From positions 1-6,138 of the forward strand of contig JAHJRK010000023.1 of the NCBI GenBank assembly GCA_018830925.1: 6,138 nucleotides of DNA, given 5' to 3'. This document shows positions 1 to 5,404 of this stretch, in pieces. Under the pieces are notes generated by a model. It had not been told where the DNA came from. It searched no databases and saw only the letters and a list, made by a program, of their open reading frames with translations. This DNA comes from Pseudomonadota bacterium. GTDB lineage: Bacteria; Desulfobacterota; Desulfobacteria; Desulfobacterales; RPRI01. Made by a program: the position numbers and the translations under genes. How positions within the stretch are numbered: position 1 is the stretch's first letter; each line of letters opens with the position of its first letter.

Positions 1-40
1 ATTAAAATATTTTATAGAACTATTAAAATTTTTGTAACTA

Positions 41-77
41 TTCAGGAGACAGGAGCCAGAATTCAGGAGCCAGAATA
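41..77. repeat. 14-bp tandem direct repeat, about 2.6 copies
   Basis: The unit CAGGAGCCAGAATT (50-63) is followed directly by CAGGAGCCAGAATA (64-77), 13 of 14 bases identical. A partial third copy, TTCAGGAGA, lies just before at 41-49. The unit has no open reading frame. The sequence to its left (1-40) is AT-rich and holds nothing I can identify. It looks like an intergenic low-complexity repeat. Its function, if any, is unknown. Confidence 0.75.
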
Positions 78-91
78 AAAAGGAAACCCTT

Positions 92-140
92 GAGCTGTAA
101 CGAAATGGTCAGAGATGTAATGGTTATTTCGTAACGGCTC
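92..140 (-). repeat. Imperfect 15-bp inverted repeat after the ATPase gene
   Basis: GAGCTGTAACGAAAT (92-106) and ATTTCGTAACGGCTC (126-140) are reverse complements at 13 of 15 positions, around a 19-nt loop. The repeat starts immediately after the TAG stop of the ATPase reading frame (143-141), where a 3'-end hairpin is expected. The nearest U-tract on the minus transcript (five U, from 81-77) comes about 10 nt after the stem. This is therefore not a textbook intrinsic terminator. It could be a weak terminator, an mRNA-stabilising hairpin or a remnant of a small mobile element. Confidence 0.55.
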
Positions 141-1357
141 CTAAGGCAACCCCGCAAGCCACTGATAAGCGGGTGCTATCAGAATATGTTGGTTGTCGTT
201 TCGAACCAGACGGTAGCCCCTGCTTTCATCGATGAGTTGAACAGCCGGTATTTTCAGCGCAAGCTGAAACTTTTTCAGCGCGGCAGAGGGCTGTGTTTCT
301 GAGAGCTTGGCCTCAATCAAAAGAATCGGACGGCCCTCGTTTGCAATCAAAAAATCCACTGCTGTTCTTTGTTCTTGAGAAAATGGAGCGAAAAGGTTCC
401 CAGCCCCATATCTGACCACCCTGTTACCGCCCGCCACAGTTCCAGTGCAACCATGTTTTCAAATCGGGCTCCCGGGTCATTAATGCGCGGGGTGTCCCAG
501 AGATAAACCTTTCGTTCCTTTTGAATGGCCCGGGCAATTTTTTGTGTCCACGGTGATATGCTAAAGATGAGAAAGTATCGCTCAAAAACAGACAGCCAGT
601 TGTAAACCGTGTTATATGCCACTTTCAAGTCACCCGCCAGCGAGGTGATCGAAACAGGACTTCCTGTCTTTGATGGCAGCAGAAGATACAATAACTCCAT
701 ACCGCCCACGGATTTCACGCCGGTTAAGTCCCTGATATCTTCCCTGATGAGTTGTTGTGAATAGGTATTTGACCATCGGCGATAGTGTGTTTTTTTACCG
801 CTTATAAAAGGCTCTGGAAATCCGCTCAATTCAGACAGCCTGTCCCAGATATCCTTAAGCCCGGCGGCATTTTCCATCGCGATCTGCAAAGGGTTTTTCA
901 AAAAGGATTCCATCTCCTGATTTCTTTCTGCGAGTTCGGAGATGGTAAATGGCCACAAATGAAACAGAAAGTATCTTCCAGCCAGAGAATCTCCGCCTTT
1001 TTGATATAGATCCAGGCGTCCGCTGCCGGAAACGAGAAACAGAAAATCCTTGTGAAACTGATCGCAGATTCCTTTAAGATAGTTTTTCCAGTCTTTGTAT
1101 TTGTGTATTTCATCGAATACAATCAACGGGGTTGATGCATCCTTGCGTTCAATCGCTTCGAAGAAGATGGGGTTTTCTATAAAGCTGGATCTATGTTCGG
1201 CAATATCCCAGTTAAGATAAAGATGATTCGTAAAACTGCGGGAGATGATCTGGGTCAGCGTTGTTTTACCGGCCTGGCGCGGTCCTGCCAGAAAGACCAT
1301 GTGCTTGCCGACGCTAAGGCTCTGCCAGATTTTAAGATATATTTTTCGGCTTTCCAT
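141..1357 (-). pseudogene. AAA-type ATPase with DUF4143 C-terminal region, frameshifted
   Basis: The gene encodes a P-loop ATPase of the widespread AAA_14/DUF4143 family, whose cellular role is not established. Frame one runs from ATG 1357 to TGA 347 (336 aa). It shows Walker A GPRQAGKT (residues 25-32), Walker B LIVFDE (78-83), the sensor-like LVSGSGRLD (108-116) and the family motif GGDSLAGRY (121-129). A helix-turn-helix-like stretch lies near 233-262, and RFENMVALE at 298-306. Frame one then ends abruptly as ...KNKEQQWIF. The expected C-terminus, with VDFLI and LLIEAK, continues in the overlapping -1 frame down to TAG at 141. Adding one A to the AAA run (minus strand, 370-368) gives KNKRTAVDFLI and a protein of about 405 aa, normal for the family. 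So I read it as one gene with a single-base deletion or a sequencing error. The upstream in-frame stop at codon -5 fixes ATG 1357 as the first ATG. No Shine-Dalgarno is visible. The truncated form keeps the ATPase core but loses the nuclease-like C-terminal motif. Confidence 0.85.
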
Positions 1358-1364
1358 GTCGACT

Positions 1365-1392
1365 ATTATTCACAGTACTGAAAAATAGTCAA
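1365..1392 (-). promoter_or_regulatory. Sigma70-type promoter for the ATPase gene
   Basis: On the minus strand, TTGACT (1392-1387) and AATAAT (1370-1365) each match the -35 and -10 consensus at 5 of 6 positions, with a 16-bp spacer. Only 7 nt separate the -10 hexamer from the ATG at 1357. Transcription would therefore start at or within a base or two of the start codon and give a leaderless mRNA. This agrees with the absence of a Shine-Dalgarno sequence. The promoter lies just beyond the purQ terminator, so the ATPase appears to be its own transcription unit. Confidence 0.6.
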
Positions 1393-1398
1393 GACTAA

Positions 1399-1416
1399 TT
1401 TTCAATTAACTGAAAA
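1399..1416. repeat. 18-bp near-perfect palindrome upstream of the ATPase promoter
   Basis: TTTTCAATTAACTGAAAA pairs with itself at 8 of 9 positions (one A/C mismatch). It lies 7-24 bp upstream of the -35 hexamer of the ATPase promoter and overlaps the U-tract of the purQ terminator. The position suits an AT-rich UP element or a repressor/activator operator. It could also simply be part of the terminator's AT-rich tail. No regulator gene is present nearby. Confidence 0.4.
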
Positions 1417-1446
1417 AACAGGTAGCCGTCCGGGGGTCGGGGCTAC
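1413..1446 (-). terminator. Rho-independent terminator of the purSL-purQ operon
   Basis: On the minus transcript GUAGCC (1446-1441) pairs with GGCUAC (1427-1422). An inner CCG/CGG stem, a 5-nt loop and a 2-nt bulge complete the hairpin. After three bases comes a run of six U (1418-1413). The stem starts at the last base of the purQ TAG stop codon, so termination is tightly coupled to the end of the gene. GC-rich stem plus U-tract is the standard intrinsic terminator form. Confidence 0.75.
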
Positions 1447-2261
1447 TACTTTACATATTCAACCGCATTTTTAAACATGCGGATGCCTGCCGGAGTTTCC
1501 GATAGATAATCATCATTGCCAAGACGTTTCATCATCTCTTTACGCCTCGTCCAACCCGGATGGTTTGTGAAATGGTTATAGCCTTCAGGATGTGGCATAA
1601 GACCGAATATACGACCGCTGGAATCGCATATTCCTGCAATATCTTTTACAGAGCCGTTGGGATTATCGGGAAATCTTCCTTCAGCCGGAGAGCCTCCCGG
1701 CATTGCGTATTGAATGACAACCTGGTTATTTTCAATAAGCCTTCTGATGACCGGTTCATCCGAATAAAATTTTCCTTCCCCGTGTCTTACAGGAAGCTCG
1801 ATATTATCCAGACCTTTGGTAAACACACAGGAAGAGGCGGTGTTGACTTTAAGAGTCACCCAGTCATCCCTGAAGTTCCCGCTGTCATTGAAAGTTAGCG
1901 CAACGGACCGTTCTGTATAGTTGTTATTAAATCCGGGCAAAAGCCCCATATTCACAATTGCCTGAAATCCATTGCAAATACCTATAACAAGCTTTCCTTT
2001 TTCTACAAATTCAAGGATTTTATCGCCAATTCTTGTCTTTAGCTTTACGGCCTGAATTACGCCGGCTCCATGGTCATCTCCCCATCCGAAACCTCCGACA
2101 AAAGCCATTATATGAAACGCATCAAGTTGAACATTCCCATCAATAAGAGAATTTATATGCACTCTTTCAGCTTTTGCTCCGGCAAGCTCAAAAGCATATG
2201 CTGTCTCATGATCGCAGTTGAGGCCGTAACCGGCAAGCACCAGAACTTTAACATCACTCAT
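1446..2261 (-). CDS. purQ: Phosphoribosylformylglycinamidine synthase, glutaminase subunit PurQ
   Basis: PurQ is the class I glutamine amidotransferase subunit of cytosolic FGAM synthase. It hydrolyses glutamine and delivers ammonia to the PurL-type subunit. Counting from ATG 2261 the protein has 271 aa. It starts with the family's VKVLVLAGYGLNCDHET and has GGFGWGDDHGAG (56-67). The nucleophile Cys96 sits in GICNGFQ (94-100). RHGEGKF lies at 159-165, and the catalytic His224/Glu226 pair in MPHPE (222-226). It is longer than the small (about 225 aa) PurQ of Bacillus and closer to the C-terminal domain of single-chain PurL. The open frame extends 9 codons upstream to 2288. I prefer ATG 2261 because it makes an ATGA overlap with the purSL stop, has GGAGA seven bases upstream and starts where the homologous domain starts. 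Translation is probably coupled to purSL. Confidence 0.95.
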   Translation of the reverse strand: MSDVKVLVLAGYGLNCDHETAYAFELAGAKAERVHINSLIDGNVQLDAFHIMAFVGGFGWGDDHGAGVIQAVKLKTRIGDKILEFVEKGKLVIGICNGFQAIVNMGLLPGFNNNYTERSVALTFNDSGNFRDDWVTLKVNTASSCVFTKGLDNIELPVRHGEGKFYSDEPVIRRLIENNQVVIQYAMPGGSPAEGRFPDNPNGSVKDIAGICDSSGRIFGLMPHPEGYNHFTNHPGWTRRKEMMKRLGNDDYLSETPAGIRMFKNAVEYVK

Positions 2262-5200
2262 ATCAGGTCTCCAAAAGGCCGTTTCCATGCTTTTTTCAAA
2301 TCGTCTATAGATATAGATATGGATACGGAAAGCAGCTTTCTGTTATTTGATCCGTTTACGACAAGCTCCCGGTTTTCCGTTACTTCTCCTATGCACGCAA
2401 AAGGGAGCCCGTTCAATATCCTTTCAAAATCTTTTCTGTTACCAGGCGCAACAGTAACAATAAAACGGCCGGGAGATTCGGAAAAAAGGATGACATCTCC
2501 TCGATCCGCCCCGTCTGACGGCACAAGCCCGATATCCGCTTTCAGGCCGAGGTTTCCGCCCATTGCGACCATCGCAAGGTGTACTCCCAGCCCCCCGCGA
2601 TATATGCCGTGCGCGGAAGCCACAATTCCCTTATCAATAGCATCCTGAAGAGCTCTGTAAAGCTTTATGAAACGACCGGGAAATACTTCCGGAACATTTA
2701 AGCCCGTATAGCCGAAATGCTCATAATATTCCGAAGCGCCCAGTTCATTGCGTGTTGTTCCAAGCACATAAACAAGATCTCCCGGGATTTTACTCTCCAT
2801 TGTAACGCATTTATTTATATCATCTATAACCGATACGGCTGAAAACTGGAGTGTCTCAAGCGCTGAAACCTTGTGGGTCTCACCGTATTTTCCGAAAAGA
2901 TGCCCGTCAACATACATACTGTCTTTTCCGGACAACAGGGGTATTTCATAAGCAAGGCAGATTTCAGCCAGCGCTCTGCAGGAGCGGACAAGCTGAGCTG
3001 CCTTGAATTTCCCATCGGGATTTTTAACCGGGTGATACTGAATATTTGGCCAGCAAAAATTATCCACCCCTCCGATATGTTCCATGTTTCCACCGACACA
3101 GACAAGCCGCCTTACAGCTTCATCAATAGTGCAGCTTGTCATATGGAACGCATCTATCGAAGAATACGCGGGCGAAAGAGCCTGGGAAAAAGCAAGCCCT
3201 TTCTTTGAATCAAGAACCGGCCTTATAACAACCGCATCGCTGTTTACATCCCGGTTTGCGCCAACAAGCGGCTTAATAACGCTTCCGCCCTGAACTTCAT
3301 GGTCATACTGCCTGCAAATCCATTCCTTTGAGCAGATATTCGGACGCGATAAAAGGTTCAATAAAAGATTGTTGTAATCGCGCGGCTCCTTTATAACCGG
3401 TTCATACAAGCCGCGCCTTTCGGGCGGCTGCCACAAAGCATCAAATTCCCACTGAGGGAAACCGGCCGCAAGCAAATCCATATCAACATAGGCGCATGTT
3501 CTATCATTATATTTAATATGAATCTTTCCCGAGTCGGTATATCTGCCAATGACCGTGCTTTCAACGGCATGTTTAGCCGAAAGCTCCAGAAACCGGCCAA
3601 GATGACCGGGTTTCACCGCAACCGTCATACGCTCCTGGGATTCTGAAATCCAGATTTCCCACTGGTCAAGACCTTCATATTTTAAAGGAATCTTCTCAAG
3701 CTCTATTTCACAGCCGTTGGAATAGCGGGCCGATTCGCCGATTGATGATGAAAGTCCGCCCCCTCCGTTATCCGTAATAAATGTTATAAGACCTTCATCA
3801 CGGGCCTCCAGCAGAAAATCATGCATCTTTTTCTGGGTATAAGGGTCGCCTATCTGAACATGGCCTGCCGGCGTACTCTCGGAAAATACCTCTGAAGAAG
3901 CTGTCACCCCGTGTATTCCGTCTTTTCCCACCCTGCCGCCGCACATGATAACAAGATCCCCGGGGGATGTTTTCTTCTGTTCCGCAGGCTCCCCCTTTAT
4001 TACCGAAGGCATTATTCCGAGGGCGGTCACAAAGACAAGGCATTTCCCCATATACCCTTGATGAAAAAGAACCTGGCCGAAAGGCGTGGGAATTCCGCTT
4101 TTATTTCCTCCGTCCCTGACTCCTTCAATCACACCGTCAAGAAGACGCCTCGGATGAAGACGCGGCGTAAGAGAACCGTCGTAATCCCTGTGCCCTACGC
4201 AGAATCCGTAACTTCCCATGATAAGCTTTGAGCCTTTTCCGGTGCCTAAAGGATCGCGATACACTCCCACAATTCCTGTAATAGCACCGCCATAGGCTTC
4301 CATGTTGGACGGCGAATTGTGAGTTTCTCCGGTTATGACATAATAGTTGTTGTCGTCAAAAAGCCCGGCTCCGGCATTATCCCACAATACGGATACAACC
4401 CATGGTTTTTTGTCCTTAAGATAAAGGGTGGGCGCTTCAATGCAGGTCTTGAAAAGGTTGTCAACTGTTTCGGATTTGCCGGTTTCAAGATCCATGTACC
4501 GGAACAAGCCTCTGAATGTGTTGTGGTTGCAATGATCGCTTCTTGCCTGGGAAATATATTCAAGCTCAATGTCGGTCGGCTCCGACAAACCAGTCAAAGA
4601 GCGGGCAGCCAGAACCTCTTTTCTCAAAAAATAATCCCTGATCGTAGGGATATCATTCGGATTAAGGGCGAGATTACGTTCATCGCTTATTGTTTTTAAG
4701 GTTCCATCGCTGTCTATAGAAATTGACGACACCGTCGGAACATGGTTCAGGATAACCTTTGGAATAATATAACCTATCCCGTCTGAGCTGTTCCAGTCAT
4801 CCTTTGAATAGATTTTTGACTGCTGAATAATATCGTTTGCCAGAAGTTCACAGGCAATTCTTTCAATATCTTTCCGGACAAGATTAAGGCCGGTGATACA
4901 ATACCGCTTTGATGTATAAACCGCCTCGCCCCGGGCAAATTTCATTCCCAGGATATCCTCTATAGCCTCAACAGCGGTGCTTCCGGGATTATCCCTGACA
5001 CCTGGCCTGTAACCAACCCAGATAATCCAGTCAAATTCAACAGGCAGCGGGGTGCAAGATGAAATCTGTGTGACAGGGTTCGTAAAAATACCGGACTGAA
5101 TAATATCAATCTGAGTATCGGTCAATGCGGCATCGATAGTTACAATAGAAATTGAGCGGACTTTTGTAAGTTCAATTCCGAAATAATCTTTCGCCTTATG

Positions 5201-5266
5201 GCGTATTCCTTCGCCTTCGGCATCAAGCATATCCGGTTTTAATGCAATCTCAAGTCTGTAGGGCAT
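2258..5266 (-). CDS. purL: Phosphoribosylformylglycinamidine synthase, fused PurS-PurL subunit (PurSL)
   Basis: This is the synthetase subunit of FGAM synthase: FGAR + ATP + ammonia (from PurQ) gives FGAM + ADP + Pi, step four of purine synthesis, in the cytosol. Of its 1002 aa, two tandem PurS-like domains fill the N-terminus. The first is about 1-70, starting YRLEIALKPDMLDAEG; the second about 78-150, with PGVRDNPGSTAVEAI and ACELLANDIIQ. A linker follows, with the conserved ARSDHCNHNTF (241-251). The first AIRS-like half has GETHNSPS (313-320), GGRVGKDGIHGVTASS (443-458), TDNGGGGLSSSIGE (498-511) and SESQERM (541-547). The second half has DHEVQGGSVIKPLVG (655-669), PLLSGKDSMY (776-785), SAHGIYRGGLG (884-894) and LFSESPGRF (927-935). 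The glutaminase domain is absent and supplied by purQ. The start is fixed by homology to the PurS N-terminus. No good Shine-Dalgarno precedes it; the leader is AT-rich. Confidence 0.95.
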   Translation of the reverse strand: MPYRLEIALKPDMLDAEGEGIRHKAKDYFGIELTKVRSISIVTIDAALTDTQIDIIQSGIFTNPVTQISSCTPLPVEFDWIIWVGYRPGVRDNPGSTAVEAIEDILGMKFARGEAVYTSKRYCITGLNLVRKDIERIACELLANDIIQQSKIYSKDDWNSSDGIGYIIPKVILNHVPTVSSISIDSDGTLKTISDERNLALNPNDIPTIRDYFLRKEVLAARSLTGLSEPTDIELEYISQARSDHCNHNTFRGLFRYMDLETGKSETVDNLFKTCIEAPTLYLKDKKPWVVSVLWDNAGAGLFDDNNYYVITGETHNSPSNMEAYGGAITGIVGVYRDPLGTGKGSKLIMGSYGFCVGHRDYDGSLTPRLHPRRLLDGVIEGVRDGGNKSGIPTPFGQVLFHQGYMGKCLVFVTALGIMPSVIKGEPAEQKKTSPGDLVIMCGGRVGKDGIHGVTASSEVFSESTPAGHVQIGDPYTQKKMHDFLLEARDEGLITFITDNGGGGLSSSIGESARYSNGCEIELEKIPLKYEGLDQWEIWISESQERMTVAVKPGHLGRFLELSAKHAVESTVIGRYTDSGKIHIKYNDRTCAYVDMDLLAAGFPQWEFDALWQPPERRGLYEPVIKEPRDYNNLLLNLLSRPNICSKEWICRQYDHEVQGGSVIKPLVGANRDVNSDAVVIRPVLDSKKGLAFSQALSPAYSSIDAFHMTSCTIDEAVRRLVCVGGNMEHIGGVDNFCWPNIQYHPVKNPDGKFKAAQLVRSCRALAEICLAYEIPLLSGKDSMYVDGHLFGKYGETHKVSALETLQFSAVSVIDDINKCVTMESKIPGDLVYVLGTTRNELGASEYYEHFGYTGLNVPEVFPGRFIKLYRALQDAIDKGIVASAHGIYRGGLGVHLAMVAMGGNLGLKADIGLVPSDGADRGDVILFSESPGRFIVTVAPGNRKDFERILNGLPFACIGEVTENRELVVNGSNNRKLLSVSISISIDDLKKAWKRPFGDLI
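2268..2272 (-). promoter_or_regulatory. Ribosome binding site of purQ
   Basis: On the minus strand, GGAGA inside the last codons of purSL lies 7 nt before ATG 2261. It decides the purQ start in favour of 2261 over the upstream in-frame ATG at 2288. With the ATGA stop/start overlap it allows both re-initiation and independent initiation. Confidence 0.7.
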
Positions 5267-5293
5267 AATTTTTATATTTTAGAGTTATAAGAG

Positions 5294-5323
5294 GTTATAA
5301 TATATGTTGCTTCTCCCGTTTAA
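5294..5323 (-). promoter_or_regulatory. Possible promoter of purSL-purQ
   Basis: On the minus strand, TTAAAC (5323-5318) and TATAAC (5299-5294) are separated by 18 bp and lie about 30-55 bp before the purSL ATG. Both hexamers are moderate matches to the sigma70 consensus. The region is so AT-rich that chance matches are likely; a second TATAAC lies at 5289-5284. The -10 falls in a 10-bp direct repeat on the plus strand (AGAGTTATAA GAGGTTATAA, 5281-5300). This repeat could be a regulator site, but I recognise no operator. Confidence 0.3.
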
Positions 5324-5337
5324 TTTGGGAAAAAGGA

Positions 5338-5377
5338 TTCGAGGGTTCAAGGGTTCGAGAATTCAAAGATTCGGATT
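5338..5377. repeat. Degenerate 8-bp tandem repeat, five units
   Basis: Five successive octamers start with TTC: TTCGAGGG, TTCAAGGG, TTCGAGAA, TTCAAAGA and TTCGGATT, at 5338, 5346, 5354, 5362 and 5370. The third to fifth units also form the left arm and loop of the adjacent inverted repeat. The array lies between rseP and purSL. It resembles short-period intergenic repeats and does not encode protein. Confidence 0.6.
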
Positions 5378-5394
5378 GAATCTTTGAATTCTCG
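5356..5394. repeat. Perfect 17-bp inverted repeat between rseP and purSL
   Basis: CGAGAATTCAAAGATTC (5356-5372) and GAATCTTTGAATTCTCG (5378-5394) are exact reverse complements around a 5-nt loop (GGATT). The repeat begins 10 bp after the rseP stop codon. In a minus-strand transcript it would form a long stable hairpin. There is no U-tract directly after it; the nearest run of five U comes about 20 nt later. It may be a termination or mRNA-processing structure at the rseP 3' end, or a repeat element. Confidence 0.8.
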
Positions 5395-5404
5395 ACTCCT
5401 TTTG

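Noticed and set aside
41..77. Possible start of a CRISPR array
   Set aside because: The 14-bp units are contiguous with no spacers and are too short for CRISPR repeats.
141..437. Separate small 98-aa gene at the left
   Set aside because: Its first 20 or so residues are an out-of-frame reading of the ATPase gene. From VDFLI onward it is the ATPase C-terminus, so it is part of the frameshifted gene.
785..1381. Plus-strand frames of 74 and 62 aa opposite the ATPase, considered as an antitoxin or antisense peptide
   Set aside because: No ribosome binding site or family signature, and both are antisense to the Walker A/Walker B region of the ATPase.
2070..2648. 192-aa open frame on the plus strand across the purSL/purQ junction
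   Set aside because: It lies wholly antisense to two well-supported genes, has no recognisable domain and reads as a shadow of their codon pattern.
3911..4699. Plus-strand open frames of 106 and 126 aa inside purSL
   Set aside because: They are antisense to conserved purSL motifs, and neither gives a recognisable protein.
5331..5372. GGTTCGA-like motifs resembling the T-loop of a tRNA
   Set aside because: The motif recurs every 8 bases as part of a simple repeat, and no acceptor, D-arm or anticodon arm can be formed around it.
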